Of a DNA stretch of 64,000 bases, positions 34,829 through 44,608 are shown piece after piece. The notes beneath the pieces were generated by a model. It ran no database searches and was not told the DNA's origin. It saw only the letters and a program-made list of their open reading frames with translations. Both the position numbers and the translations under genes were made by a program. The stretch comes from Dermatophilaceae bacterium Sec6.4. GTDB lineage: Bacteria > Actinomycetota > Actinomycetes > Actinomycetales > Dermatophilaceae. The stretch spans positions 310,001 to 374,000 of the forward strand of contig CP144172.1 in the NCBI GenBank assembly GCA_039636865.1, read 5' to 3'. Numbering within the stretch: position 1 is the first letter of the stretch; each line of letters begins with the position of its first letter.

Positions 34829-35751
34829 CAGGCGACCTCTCCATCGTGGTAGTCCAACGAATCGCGGGTCAGCGCGAGGTAGGCGTCTTCGAGCGAGCCG
34901 GCCTGGGGAGCCAGCTCCCACAGCACAATGGCCGAGTTCGAAGCGACGGTGCCGATCTGTTGACTGCTCAGGTCGGTCACATAGAGCGGAACGCCCTCCG
35001 TGGCAGCCGTGCCTAGGGTGACGGTCGCCCCAGCAGCGCGCAGTTGCCCGGCGAGTCGGTCCTGGTCGGCGCTCAAGACGCGCACCGAGTCGGCTGCTGC
35101 ATCGCGGATGAAGTCGCTCATCGACTGGTCCCGCAACAGGCGTCCCTTGCCGACGACGATGACGTGATCTGCGGTAACGGCCATCTCACTCATCAGGTGT
35201 GAGGACAGGAACACGGTGCGACCCTCACCGGCAAGCCGGCGCAGTAGCGCACGGATCCAGCGGATGCCGTCCAGGTCCAGGCCGTTGACCGGTTCGTCGA
35301 GGATCAACGTCTGCGGGTCACCCAGCAACGCGGCCGCAACTCCGAGGCGCTGGCCCATCCCGAGCGAGAAGCCGGACACCCGTTTGCCGGCGACCTCGGT
35401 CAGACCGACCATGTCGAGCACCTGGTCGACGCGCGCTTTCCCGATCCCGCTGGTCAGGGCCAGCGCGAGCAGATGATTGCGCGCCGACCGGCCGGGATGC
35501 ACGGCGCGCGCTTCCAGAAGCGCACCGACCTCGTGCAGCGGCGCCGAATGGGCGGCATACGACGCACCGTTGACCAGCACTTCACCGGACGTCGGACGGT
35601 CCAACCCCACCATCATCCGCATCGTGGTGGACTTGCCTGCCCCGTTCGGTCCGAGGAAGCCGGTCACCTTGCCGGGTTCGACGGTGAAGGTCAGGTCGTC
35701 GGTGGCGATTTTCTCGCCATACTTCTTGGTCAGTCCGCGCGCTTCGATCAC
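34828..35751 (-). CDS. ABC transporter ATP-binding protein (DrrA-like)
   Basis: 307 residues. Walker A FLGPNGAGKSTTMRMM, signature SGFSLGMGQRLGVAAAL, Walker B TLILDEPVNGLD and switch HLMSEM. The C-terminal 80 residues form the extra domain of DrrA-type ATPases with a GxExxF-like end. It begins with GTG at 35751 after an AAAGG-type ribosome site and is coupled to the permease. The pair resembles antibiotic-export systems such as bacitracin or daunorubicin resistance; the true substrate is unknown. Confidence 0.88.
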   Translation of the reverse strand: MIEARGLTKKYGEKIATDDLTFTVEPGKVTGFLGPNGAGKSTTMRMMVGLDRPTSGEVLVNGASYAAHSAPLHEVGALLEARAVHPGRSARNHLLALALTSGIGKARVDQVLDMVGLTEVAGKRVSGFSLGMGQRLGVAAALLGDPQTLILDEPVNGLDLDGIRWIRALLRRLAGEGRTVFLSSHLMSEMAVTADHVIVVGKGRLLRDQSMSDFIRDAAADSVRVLSADQDRLAGQLRAAGATVTLGTAATEGVPLYVTDLSSQQIGTVASNSAIVLWELAPQAGSLEDAYLALTRDSLDYHDGEVA

Positions 35752-35817
35752 ATAGGAGACCTTTGCTCAATCTCTTGTGAGGACCTTGAGAGAATGGTCT
35801 GTCGATATCCTCGACCC

Positions 35818-36147
35818 ATGATTTTCATCGTCGTCAAGTGGACCGTCCGCCCCGAATCAGCGCCGCGATGGTTGGAGATCGTCGAAGACTTCACCCTGGC
35901 GACCCGCTCCGAAGAGGGCAACCTCTTCTTCGAGTGGAGCCGCAGCGTCGACGACGACAACGTCTTCACCCTGGTCGAGGCGTTCAAGGACTCCGATGCC
36001 GGGGCGCATCATGTCGGCAGCGACCACTTCAAGAAGGCAACTGCGATGCTGGGCGAGCACGTCGCCACGACTCCAGAGATCGTCAGCACCGAAGTGCAGC
36101 AGGTCGGGTGGGGCGAGATGGGTGAGGTCAGCCCGTCAAGTAATTGA
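35818..36147 (+). CDS. Antibiotic biosynthesis monooxygenase (ABM) domain protein
   Basis: 109 residues, a single ABM ferredoxin-like domain: IFIVVKWTVRPESAPRWLEIVEDFT, RSEEGNLFFEWSRSVDD, VFTLVEAFKDSDAGAHHVGSDHF. These include quinol monooxygenases and haem-degrading enzymes; specific substrate unknown. The ATG is 6 nt after TATCCT (35806-35811). The last 20 bases overlap the convergent HNH gene. Confidence 0.82.
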   Translation: MIFIVVKWTVRPESAPRWLEIVEDFTLATRSEEGNLFFEWSRSVDDDNVFTLVEAFKDSDAGAHHVGSDHFKKATAMLGEHVATTPEIVSTEVQQVGWGEMGEVSPSSN

Positions 36148-37498
36148 GCTGAATCCGCTCGGTCAGGATGTTCAGGTCGATGCGTTTGCTCAGCGAGAAT
36201 TCCAGAGCAGACCGACGCGCCCCCGGTAACGGTGGTGGAGCGCTGTCGTGCTTGCACCCGCTCGGAGTGATTGTCGTGATCCGACCCTCACGATCAGGTC
36301 GGGTACGCCAGTCAGGGTGTTCCTTTCGATAGTTGCAGGCCTCACACAGTCCTTGCGCGTTCTCGTAGGAGGTCGCGCCGCCGGACGCGTGGGGAGTGAC
36401 GTGATCGATCTGCCGGATCGGAGCGTCGCAGTATGGCGTGCAACAGGCCTGGTCACGGATGGCAATCAACTGCCGCAACTGACCGGTGAAGCATCTGTTC
36501 GAGGACTCCATCCGCACCAGCTCGCTTTCGCTCGGCGCGGTGAACAGACGGCGGATGGCGACTTCGGCAACGCCGCGCTCGTTCGCAGTGGCGTCGACGC
36601 CGGCGAGGCGGCGAGCCAGGCCGGCTGGAATCGGCCCGTACCCCTCGAGGTGCGCAGGCGCGGTCGCCCCGGTGAAGAGGATGGACGTGTCCATCACCAG
36701 ATTGATCTGCACATCGAAGCCGTCGCGCGGATCACGGCCGGTCAGTCGTTTCACGAACAGATCAGCCGTCGCCTGAGCGCGGGACCGGCCGGTGCCGTCG
36801 TCGAGCGACGTCTCAGCATCCCGTCGAAGCGCCGTCATCGCAGCCATGGCATCTGCACACGGCAGCACCGCGGTGAGGGCCGCCATGCCGTCGGGCGCGG
36901 GTCGCAGTGAAACACGGCGCGCACCGACCGCCCGGACCCGCCGGGCTGCCATGGCGGCGGCATCAAGTTCGGCCGTCACGCCGACGACGAGCGCGTGCGC
37001 TCGAGCATCCGATTCCGAGGCGAGCTCGCCCTCGATTCGGCAGTCGATCTGCCCGCGCACCTGCGCGCTCGTGCATGCCGTCTCGCGGGCGACCACTGCT
37101 GCGCGCCGTTCGCTGATCTCGCCCCGGCGCAATGCCGCAAAGGTGAGTGGCAGGTCATCGGTCAATGCCCGCGCGAGCGCGAGGTGGCGCGCTCCACGGC
37201 GGGGTGACTCCCGGCGCGCCAGCGCGATCTCGCCGCTCACCGATCGAGTCGTGTCTGCCTGCTTCAGTCCGCGATCACGATCAGCGCCGCGCTGCGCGTC
37301 GTCGAGGTCGACAGTGAGCGTTACCTGCGCTGCGCAGAGCGCTCCTTTTACAGCTTCCAAGGCAGCAACCTGCTCGATGCGCGCACCTGCGCCAAGGTCC
37401 CCACCGACCTCCAGCAAACGCAGGATCCAGCCCCGAATCTCAGCACCGGACAACGGCACATCAGCGTGCGATGTGCCGCCTCGCTGGATTTCGAACAT
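36128..37498 (-). CDS. DUF222 and HNH endonuclease domain protein
   Basis: 456 residues. DUF222 covers about residues 40-330 and an HNH nuclease follows at about 360-410: CCTPYCDAPIRQIDHVTPHASGG, then TSYENAQGLCEACNYRKE. The metal-binding Cys pairs and the catalytic His in IDHV are visible. Such proteins are common in actinobacteria, often in multiple copies; targets are unknown. The ATG lies 6 nt after TAATAT (37505-37510) and has no ribosome site. Confidence 0.85.
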   Translation of the reverse strand: MFEIQRGGTSHADVPLSGAEIRGWILRLLEVGGDLGAGARIEQVAALEAVKGALCAAQVTLTVDLDDAQRGADRDRGLKQADTTRSVSGEIALARRESPRRGARHLALARALTDDLPLTFAALRRGEISERRAAVVARETACTSAQVRGQIDCRIEGELASESDARAHALVVGVTAELDAAAMAARRVRAVGARRVSLRPAPDGMAALTAVLPCADAMAAMTALRRDAETSLDDGTGRSRAQATADLFVKRLTGRDPRDGFDVQINLVMDTSILFTGATAPAHLEGYGPIPAGLARRLAGVDATANERGVAEVAIRRLFTAPSESELVRMESSNRCFTGQLRQLIAIRDQACCTPYCDAPIRQIDHVTPHASGGATSYENAQGLCEACNYRKEHPDWRTRPDREGRITTITPSGCKHDSAPPPLPGARRSALEFSLSKRIDLNILTERIQLNYLTG

Positions 37499-37593
37499 AC
37501 TTACATATTACCAGTTCAAGTGCCGTAAGTGAAGGTCCTACGGATATCATCGGGCTGCTTCAAGCAGTCGCTGCAGTCGTCCGGTCATGGCCC

Positions 37594-38301
37594 TCAGACG
37601 GCGACGAGCAGACCACGACTGGCCATGGCGACCGTGCGGGCCAGAGCACCGGTCAGCAGCTGGCTCGCGATCCGCAGGCCGCGGACGTCCCACAGGGCCA
37701 GGGCGTTGTCCCATGCGACATCGCGTGCGGCACAGATGCTCCAGTTGTCGATGATGTTGGCGACGGCGGCTACATGCTGATCTACCACGACGACATCAGG
37801 TGGTTCGAAGGATTGGCGCACCGACTGCTCGGCGGCGGCCAGCAGCTCGTTGACCCTCTGGTAGTCCTCGTGCAGGCTGCCTGATCGTGGCTCGGTGTTC
37901 AGCTCGGTGCACGTTTCGACAACGGCCAGGGGCAGATCGTGGTTGATGTGCGCGTTCATTCCCGCAAGGGCGAACTGAACGGGCTCCAGCCCGTTCGCAG
38001 TACGAGCGGCCAGTAATGGCTGCCACGCCGCCGGGTACGCGTCCGGCGTGCCAGACAGTGTGTCGACGGCTTCGAAATACAGGTTGGCGAACACGACGTC
38101 CAGCCGGGACACGAACGAAGGGTTGACGAAGAAACCGGCCTTGACCCGCTGGTCGACGTCCTGGGTGACGCCGAGATACATCCGGTTGAAGCAGGCGACG
38201 CCGTCGCCTTCAGGCAGGCAGTCGTCGATCGCCTGCAGACGCGCGATGACCTCGTCGATTGTCGTGGCGGGAGGGGCCGGGGCGGGGACGACGAGGTCCA
38301 T
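37594..38301 (-). CDS. DUF5995 family protein
   Basis: 235 residues. DDCLPEGDGVACFNRMYLGVTQDV, FVSRLDVVFANLYFEAVD, FALAGMNAHINHDLPLAVVETC and LHEDYQRVNELL match DUF5995, an actinobacterial family of unknown function. The MNAHINHDLP motif with two His and an Asp could bind metal (inference). The ATG lies 7 nt after TATCCT (38309-38314). No close coupling to neighbours. Confidence 0.82.
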   Translation of the reverse strand: MDLVVPAPAPPATTIDEVIARLQAIDDCLPEGDGVACFNRMYLGVTQDVDQRVKAGFFVNPSFVSRLDVVFANLYFEAVDTLSGTPDAYPAAWQPLLAARTANGLEPVQFALAGMNAHINHDLPLAVVETCTELNTEPRSGSLHEDYQRVNELLAAAEQSVRQSFEPPDVVVVDQHVAAVANIIDNWSICAARDVAWDNALALWDVRGLRIASQLLTGALARTVAMASRGLLVAV

Positions 38302-38364
38302 GCCGGTAAGGATATGGCCGGACCTACCCGCTCGGAAAGAGCCTGAGCCGGCAAACTCGCGTGC

Positions 38365-39786
38365 TCAGTCCTGGATGCGGCGCCACGGATGCGCGGCCTC
38401 GACCTGCAGGGCAAGTCGCAGGAGCACCGCCTCCGCCCCGTGCGTCGCGGTCACCATTGCGCCGATCGGCATCCCATCGGTGCTCGTGCCCACCGGCAGC
38501 GAGATCGCCGGCGCGCCCGTCGCGTTGTGCCAGGGGGTGAATGCACACAGGTCGATCAGTCTGCGGAAGTGCACCGCCGGGTCGACGTCGGCGCCGAGGT
38601 AGCCCAATGGGGGAGTCGTGCCCGACAGCACCGGCGACACAACGACGTCGGGGCCACCGCGCATCTGCCGCCGGGCTACGACGCTGGAGGCCAGCAGTCG
38701 GGGGATGAAGATCGGCGCCTTCATGAGTCGCTTCTTGCCTTCTGCTGCAAGGAACTTTGTCAGCGGTTCCAGCTTGCCCGGGTCGTAACCAGGCCCGAAC
38801 GTCTTGGCTGTGCCGGTCGAGGCGAGGTAGGCAAGCAGCATCCAGTAGGAGGAGAAATCCTCCTTCAAAGTCGCCGGGATCTTCCAGTCGTACGGCTCGA
38901 CATGGTGCCCGAGCGCCTCCAGTTGAAGGCCAAAAGCATTGATCGCTGCACGCGTTTCGTCATCCGTTCGGACGTCCGATGCCGGTGAGTTGATCAGCAG
39001 ACCTATTCGCAACGGTCGCTGCTGCGCCCGATCGACCACGCCCATCGGCTTCAGCATGCGGTTGCGGTGCACCTTCTCGGCCGCGGCGAAGAACCCGGCC
39101 ACATCACGCACCGATCGAGCCAGCACCGAGTTGCTGGTGATGTGGACGGGCAGGATCCTGTCGCCCGAGTCGATCCGCAGCCGACCACGCGTCGGCTTCA
39201 ACCCGACCAACCCGCAGGCATGCGCGGGGATCCGGATCGACCCGCCGCCATCGTTGCCGTGCGCGATCGGCACCACGCCTGCCGCGACGTACGCCGCCGA
39301 GCCACCCGAGCTGCCACCCGAGGAATAGGAGGTGTCCCAGGGGTTGTGGGTGCGGTGGTCGAGCGTCTCAGTCGTGCAGGTCCAGCCGAACTCCGGCATC
39401 GTCGACGTGCCGATCGGAATGATCCCGGTGGCCAGGTACTGCGCCGCGACAGCCCCGTCCGTCGGGCGCGGCGCGGTACCGAACGCCCGCGAACCCTGCG
39501 TCATCGCCATCCCGCCGACCATGATGTTGTCCTTGAACAGCGACGGCACCCCCGCGAACGGACCGTCGCAAGAGGACGAACGGGTCGCTCTCGCGCGGGC
39601 CCGATCGAAGTCCGACCGATGCAGTCCGCTCAGCTTCTCCTCGACAGATGCACTGCGAGCGATCGCGGCCTCGACCGCTTCGCCGGCGCTGATGTCGCGC
39701 GCCGCGATGCGGGCGGCGACTCCCGTCGCGTCCGACTCCCCCAGCGCGTCGTCGGTGAAGGCATGCACACGGGTCGTCTGTTCCAT
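38365..39786 (-). CDS. Amidase (amidase signature family)
   Basis: 473 residues with the Ser-cisSer-Lys triad in place: Lys in [13 protein letters not shown], cis-Ser in [18 protein letters not shown] and the nucleophile Ser in [12 protein letters not shown]. It hydrolyses amide bonds in a soluble cytosolic setting; substrate unknown. The ATG is 6 nt after TAACGT (39793-39798), in which TAA is the stop codon of the upstream DUF2993 gene, so it may have its own promoter despite the 9-nt gap. Confidence 0.9.
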   Translation of the reverse strand: MEQTTRVHAFTDDALGESDATGVAARIAARDISAGEAVEAAIARSASVEEKLSGLHRSDFDRARARATRSSSCDGPFAGVPSLFKDNIMVGGMAMTQGSRAFGTAPRPTDGAVAAQYLATGIIPIGTSTMPEFGWTCTTETLDHRTHNPWDTSYSSGGSSGGSAAYVAAGVVPIAHGNDGGGSIRIPAHACGLVGLKPTRGRLRIDSGDRILPVHITSNSVLARSVRDVAGFFAAAEKVHRNRMLKPMGVVDRAQQRPLRIGLLINSPASDVRTDDETRAAINAFGLQLEALGHHVEPYDWKIPATLKEDFSSYWMLLAYLASTGTAKTFGPGYDPGKLEPLTKFLAAEGKKRLMKAPIFIPRLLASSVVARRQMRGGPDVVVSPVLSGTTPPLGYLGADVDPAVHFRRLIDLCAFTPWHNATGAPAISLPVGTSTDGMPIGAMVTATHGAEAVLLRLALQVEAAHPWRRIQD

Positions 39787-39795
39787 GCAGCCACG

Positions 39796-40485
39796 TTAGG
39801 ACGTTGCTGAGAGCACGACATCCGAGCCGCTCGCCTGCACCGTCAAAGCGTTCGCAGTCGGCTCGATCGAGGTGACGCGCTGACCGAACGGAAACGGCGC
39901 CGTTGATATTGCAAACGTGAACCGCTTGTTCACCAGATCCCGACTCACCCCGTCCAGCGCCGTCCCGGTGTCCAACTGGGTCGGAGTGATCTGCAACTCG
40001 CCGGATCCGGGCCGAACGACGGCGTCGGCCGAGAGCGCGACGGACTGTCCGAACAGATTCAGCTGCCCGGTCACTTTCAGCTCACCGGGCGGACCCGCCG
40101 AAACAGTGACGTCCTTGCCCTGGGATTTCAGGTAGGCATTGAGGTCGGCGTAGGTCAGCGTCACCACTTCGGCAGATTGATCGACCGCGATCCTTGACAC
40201 TCTGCCGCTCAATACAGACTTCAGCGGTACCTGTACTCCACGTAGGTGAGCGGTCACGGTGGACAGATGCAACGGGCCCTGGTGCAGACCGTGCAGCGTG
40301 ACATCGACATCGTCGTAGCGACCGCGCACCGCCTGCGCCAGAAAGAACCAGCCGCGTACCGCGACCGTAGGTTTGTCCTTCAGCTGCTGTGACTGCTGGA
40401 TGGTGCCCGCAACCACGGACTGCGCAGCCGCTCGGGCGCCGGTATCGATAGCCCAACCGAGCAGGAGCAGCACGATCACGGTCAC
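39796..40485 (-). CDS. LmeA/DUF2993 family lipid-binding protein
   Basis: 229 residues: a membrane anchor at the very N-terminus (VTVIVLLLLGWAIDTGARAAA) and a DUF2993 domain (VRGWFFLAQAVRGRYDDVDVTLHGL). Relatives include the mycobacterial lipid-binding LmeA, involved in lipomannan elongation. Probably faces the outside of the membrane. The start is GTG at 40485; it follows the tandem phosphoribosyltransferase gene by 26 nt and may be the tail of the Ter operon. Confidence 0.78.
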   Translation of the reverse strand: MTVIVLLLLGWAIDTGARAAAQSVVAGTIQQSQQLKDKPTVAVRGWFFLAQAVRGRYDDVDVTLHGLHQGPLHLSTVTAHLRGVQVPLKSVLSGRVSRIAVDQSAEVVTLTYADLNAYLKSQGKDVTVSAGPPGELKVTGQLNLFGQSVALSADAVVRPGSGELQITPTQLDTGTALDGVSRDLVNKRFTFAISTAPFPFGQRVTSIEPTANALTVQASGSDVVLSATS

Positions 40486-40511
40486 GATCAGCCGTCGTAC
40501 CCGTACAGCTG

Positions 40512-42158
40512 TCAGCGTCCATCACCCCCGCAGAGTCGAAGCGCCCCGTCGGCGAACTGCTCGACGGTTGCCAGAAGGTCCGCCTGCACTGCCCAGCGGA
40601 CCCATTCCAGGACAACCGCCGGCGCGCGCCCGACGAAGGTGTCGAGTTGCTCCGGCGGAAGGGTCAGCACCCGCCGACATACCCGCGCGTTGGGCACGAA
40701 ATCGTCGGCCATCACGATCGCGAGCACCTCATCGACATCTCGGACCGCAACGAGGTTCAGCACCGACTCCATCTGCGGGCTGGCCGCGAAGGCAGCGGCA
40801 TCGACCAGATAGAGGTGATCGATCCACCGCGCTCCGGCCGCCGACAGGCACGCGTTCACGGCCCGCTCATGCGTGCCGGTCACCCGGATGTCGTCGAGCG
40901 CAACCACCAGTTCACCGCGCACGTCTGCGTCCGACTCGACGAACATGCAGTCGTCCCGCAACGCAATATCGCGATCGGCCGGGCTCATCGCGGCATAGTC
41001 GCCCGGCGTCCTGCCCGACCGGTGGATCCGCAACGGCCGCACGTCCACACCGGGTGCGAGGTCGCTCAGCGCAGCGACGAACGGGCCCACCAGCGCGGCC
41101 GCAGCAGGGGGCACCTGCGCGTAACCCGACCCGGTCACCCACAGTCGTTCGCCACCGCTCAGCTGGTGATGTTCGGCGTACTGCGTCGCCAACCTGCGGG
41201 CGAAATCTGCTGCTGCAGAACCACTTCCGTGTTTGAAGCGACTGTATGCCGTGGCTCCCACGGCTACTGTGCTGTCCGGGCCGCCCACTGGAAGCCCCAC
41301 GTCACCCACGCGCAACCTGGCCAACGCATAGCGGAAGTCGCCCAGCTGCCCGCGCAGGGTAGCCATTCCGGGCGCGTAAGCGTCGGCGAACGACGCGCCC
41401 GTCGCAAGTGCACCGTCATACATCGCGAGTAGCACCGGCTGTGGGCATCGCGTCACGAACTCAGCGAGGTCCGTGCTGGCGAGCGCGAACTTGAGGAAGC
41501 GGATGGTGAGGCAGAAGCGGTCTGCCTCGATGGCTGGCAGCAGGTCCAGCGGCGAGGTGACGGCAACATGGTTGAGGACCCGCTCCACGTGCGGCGCGGC
41601 AGCCAGCTCGGGCGAGCACACCGCGACATATGCGGGCAGGATCACCTTCGGGTTTGCGGCCCGGAGCACGTGCACAATCGTCTGCTCCGCGGCGCCGGTG
41701 ACGCGTACGTCATCGACCACCACCACTGCGCACCCGATGAGCGACTCGCCCACCTCGAAGCCGATGCCGGCGAGCTCGGCCTGCCGCTGCCCGGCAGTGG
41801 CAGTCGCGTAATCCGTGGTCGTGACCGAGTCCTTGCGGACATGCAACAACCGGCCGGGAGCCAGGCCTCTGGAGACACGCTCGAGGTTGACAACAGAGAG
41901 CGCGGCTGCACTGAGGTACCAACAGGCAGGCGGGACCGCGAGATACGCGACAGGAAAGACAGGCACCGCGTCGGTGAGCACCACCGAGGCGTGCTCTGCC
42001 AGCAGCATCCGCCCCAGCCGCGAGCCGAACAACTCGATCGAGGCGCCGTCCCCGTGCTTCATCAACGAATACGCGACCGCTTCGAAATGATCATGCGGCG
42101 CGACCGAACGGACCCTCTCCGGCGTGCCGGTCAGCGTCCAGAGCGCACTTATCTGCAC
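40512..42158 (-). CDS. Tandem phosphoribosyltransferase-like protein of the Ter operon
   Basis: About 548 residues made of two phosphoribosyltransferase folds. The PRPP-binding loops are AVVVVDDVRVTGAAEQT (about residue 148) and ELVVALDDIRVTGTHERAV (about residue 421); both keep the paired Asp and the VTG tail. Phosphoribosyltransferases of this kind occur in Ter stress operons, where they are predicted to help make a nucleoside-like metabolite. The GTG at 42158 is chosen (GAGGG 5 nt upstream). The protein follows a HAD phosphatase by 7 nt. Two domains fused in one chain differs from the separate single-domain forms I know of. Confidence 0.75.
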   Translation of the reverse strand: MQISALWTLTGTPERVRSVAPHDHFEAVAYSLMKHGDGASIELFGSRLGRMLLAEHASVVLTDAVPVFPVAYLAVPPACWYLSAAALSVVNLERVSRGLAPGRLLHVRKDSVTTTDYATATAGQRQAELAGIGFEVGESLIGCAVVVVDDVRVTGAAEQTIVHVLRAANPKVILPAYVAVCSPELAAAPHVERVLNHVAVTSPLDLLPAIEADRFCLTIRFLKFALASTDLAEFVTRCPQPVLLAMYDGALATGASFADAYAPGMATLRGQLGDFRYALARLRVGDVGLPVGGPDSTVAVGATAYSRFKHGSGSAAADFARRLATQYAEHHQLSGGERLWVTGSGYAQVPPAAAALVGPFVAALSDLAPGVDVRPLRIHRSGRTPGDYAAMSPADRDIALRDDCMFVESDADVRGELVVALDDIRVTGTHERAVNACLSAAGARWIDHLYLVDAAAFAASPQMESVLNLVAVRDVDEVLAIVMADDFVPNARVCRRVLTLPPEQLDTFVGRAPAVVLEWVRWAVQADLLATVEQFADGALRLCGGDGR

Positions 42159-42165
42159 AACACCC

Positions 42166-42849
42166 TCATCCGGCGATGATCTCGCGCAAGCGGGCGGCCA
42201 ACGCCATACCGTCGGGCGCCACCAGCAATGTCTGCAGGCCCGCGTCGGCCCCACCTTGAACGTCGGCCACCGGGTTGTCCCCGACGTGCAGAACCTGTGC
42301 GGCCGGCACACCGACGGCTCGGACTGCGATGTCGAAGATTTCGCGCGCTGGTTTGGCGGCGCCTACCTCGTTGGAGAAGACCATGGCCAGATCATCTACG
42401 TCGAAACCGGCCAGCCGCAGCAGATCGCGCATCAGGACTCCCGGCAACATCCCAGTGTTGCTGGTGAGAACTATCGGCATCCGACGGGCAGCCGCCGCTA
42501 CCAGGGTGGGCAACTCTGGGGCGAGCGGCCGCGGAGGGTGGGCCATGGCCAGCGTCGTCTGCCGCGCCATCAGCTGCGCCGACCGGTCCGGCACGGTGTC
42601 GGACCGGACCGCGAGCCGCTGCAGTGCGAGGCAGACGCGCGCGTCGAAGCCGACGTCCAGGCCGGTTGTCATACAGGTCTCGTCGGCAGCACGGTCCGCG
42701 CCCCGCAGTGCGGTATCGAACTGGGCAGGGGTGACCCCGGGCGCAAACTCGGCGCGCAACAACTCGTTGCGCGCCGGTTTGAACGCCGGATCACTGCCGA
42801 TCAAGGTGCCCCAGACGTCGAGGCTCAGCGCGTGAGGTGACGGGCTCAG
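42166..42849 (-). CDS. HAD-family phosphatase of the Ter operon
   Basis: About 227 residues with HAD motifs: I LSLDVWGTLIG (nucleophile Asp), II IVLTSNTGML, III GAAKPAREIFDIAV, IV VLHVGDNPVADVQGGADAG. It hydrolyses a phosphate ester, probably of a Ter-pathway intermediate. The start is uncertain: the annotated CTG at 42849 would overlap the TerD stop (CTGA) and follows GGAG; the first standard codon upstream is an ATG at 42927 that would overlap terD by 82 bp. A TTG further in would remove motif I. Confidence 0.78.
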   Translation of the reverse strand: MSPSPHALSLDVWGTLIGSDPAFKPARNELLRAEFAPGVTPAQFDTALRGADRAADETCMTTGLDVGFDARVCLALQRLAVRSDTVPDRSAQLMARQTTLAMAHPPRPLAPELPTLVAAAARRMPIVLTSNTGMLPGVLMRDLLRLAGFDVDDLAMVFSNEVGAAKPAREIFDIAVRAVGVPAAQVLHVGDNPVADVQGGADAGLQTLLVAPDGMALAARLREIIAG

Positions 42850-43436
42850 ATCGCTCCGAGGGCCAGCGGCACGAGCTCCTGGGCAACACGGCCCTGCCCC
42901 GGTGTGCCGATTGCCGTGAAGCTCCACCCGGAACCGGAGCGCGCGAGCTTGGCCATCACCATGGCGGTGTGCGGGCCGGTACCGGCCAGCTCGTAGCGCA
43001 CCAGTTCGGTGTCACCGGCAGCGGAGTCGACAGCACGTACGACGGCGTTGTCGATCTCGGTGAAGTTCTCGCCGCTGTAGGAGTTGACGACGAAGACGAT
43101 CTGCTCTACCGAGGAAGCCACCGCGGGCAGGTCCACGATGATCGACTCGTCATCACCGTCGCCGGCGCCGGAGCGGTTGTCACCGGTGTGCTGAATCGAA
43201 CCGTCGCTGGAGCGCAACTTGCCGAAGTACACGATGTCGAGCACCTTGCCCGCGCCGATCAGAATTGCGGAGGCATCCAGGTCGATATCGCGCTGGACCT
43301 GCTTGCTGCCCCCGAAGAAGCCCTTCTTGGTGACTGTCTTGGCATCCCAGCCAAGGCCCATGCGCACCTTGGTGAGCGATCCGCCGTCGGACTTGGCCAG
43401 GTTGATCGACTGGCCCTTGTTGAGGCTGATGGTCAT
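42846..43436 (-). CDS. terD: TerD-family stress protein (third copy)
   Basis: 196 residues: NKGQSINLAKSDGG start, VRMGLGWDAK, DIDLDASAILIG, and the calcium-binding segment HTGDNRSGAGDGDDESI. TerD proteins bind calcium and associate with membrane-linked tellurite/phage/colicin stress complexes. This copy has an extra KKGFFGGSK insert after the first strand. The ATG overlaps the DUF475 stop (ATGA), so translation is coupled. Confidence 0.9.
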   Translation of the reverse strand: MTISLNKGQSINLAKSDGGSLTKVRMGLGWDAKTVTKKGFFGGSKQVQRDIDLDASAILIGAGKVLDIVYFGKLRSSDGSIQHTGDNRSGAGDGDDESIIVDLPAVASSVEQIVFVVNSYSGENFTEIDNAVVRAVDSAAGDTELVRYELAGTGPHTAMVMAKLARSGSGWSFTAIGTPGQGRVAQELVPLALGAI

Positions 43437-44578
43437 AATTTCGATGCTCCGTTCCCGGCGGCCGGTGCCGCAGGTTGGTCGGGGTTTTCGATGGTCTGGT
43501 CGTGCGGGGGTTCGGCATTCTTTTTGTTCTGCACGATGGACGTGACCCATGCGGCAACGATGAAAGCGATGCCCGTGCCACCGATGACCACCTCGCCCAG
43601 CTTGAATTTGATGGTGAGCAGCAGCATCACGGACAGGGCGCCGATCGCCCAGTGCGCGCCGTTCTCCAGATACTGGTATTCGGCGAGTGTGCCGTTTCGC
43701 ACCAGATAGACGGTCAGCGAACGAACTGCGAGCGCGCCCACACCCAGGCCGAGCGCGATAATGATCGGGTCCGGGGTGATCGCGAATGCGCCGATCACGC
43801 CGTCGAAGGAGAAGGTCGCGTCGAGCACTTCCAGGAACAGGAACAGTGAGAACGCGGCCTTACCGGCCAGCAAAACTGCGCCTCGGGAATTGACCTCCCG
43901 CTGGGCGAACTCCTCGTCCTTGTGCGCCTCCTGGTCCTCCATCACCGAGGAGAGTCCGTTGACCGCGAGATAGAGCACGATGCCCATAACACCCGAGAAG
44001 AGCACGGTTGCCTTCTCGCCGCCGGTCGCGAGGAACTCCGAGGCCAGCAGCAGGCTGATCCCGGCCACGATGACCGACAACATGTCCAGTGCACCGATGC
44101 GTTGCAGCGCGCGCTCGATCGGTCCCAGCCAGTGCACTTCCTTCTCACTGTCGAACATGAAGTCCAGGAACAGTAGGAACAGGAACATCCCACCAAACGC
44201 GGCAATGGCCGGATGGGCCTGATCCAGGATGTAGCCGTAGGTGCCAGGGGTGTTGTGATCCCCGCGCTCCAGGGCCAGCCGGACAGCTTCCGCTGGCGAG
44301 ATCTGCCCGGACACGCAGACGATCACGAAGGGGAAAACCAGCCGCATGCCGAAGACGGCGATCAGTACGCCGACCGTCAGGAACATCTTCTGCCAGAACT
44401 CGTTCATCTTTTCGAGGTATTTGGCGTTGACCGCCGCATTGTCGAACGAGAACACGATTTCCAGCACGATCAGGATCGCGGTCAGTGATAACGCATCGAT
44501 CCCGCCGTAGAAGAAGGCGATGACGAGCACGATCGCAGCAACAATGAAGTCAATGCGAAAGTGTTTGAGCGTGGCCAT
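43433..44578 (-). CDS. DUF475 (TerC-like) integral membrane protein
   Basis: 381 residues, nine to ten helices. The TerC-type motif is present twice: ILIVLEIVFSFDNAAVNA and the later EVLDATFSFDGVIGAFAI; these acidic membrane motifs may bind a divalent metal. DUF475/TerC proteins are the membrane partners of TerD in Ter systems. Charged loop EDQEAHKDEEFAQREVNSRG lies in the middle. The C-terminal tail is Pro/Ala-rich and dispensable in appearance. Confidence 0.88.
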   Translation of the reverse strand: MATLKHFRIDFIVAAIVLVIAFFYGGIDALSLTAILIVLEIVFSFDNAAVNAKYLEKMNEFWQKMFLTVGVLIAVFGMRLVFPFVIVCVSGQISPAEAVRLALERGDHNTPGTYGYILDQAHPAIAAFGGMFLFLLFLDFMFDSEKEVHWLGPIERALQRIGALDMLSVIVAGISLLLASEFLATGGEKATVLFSGVMGIVLYLAVNGLSSVMEDQEAHKDEEFAQREVNSRGAVLLAGKAAFSLFLFLEVLDATFSFDGVIGAFAITPDPIIIALGLGVGALAVRSLTVYLVRNGTLAEYQYLENGAHWAIGALSVMLLLTIKFKLGEVVIGGTGIAFIVAAWVTSIVQNKKNAEPPHDQTIENPDQPAAPAAGNGASKL

Positions 44579-44608
44579 GAGGTCCCTTCAGGACATATTT
44601 CGAGGAAG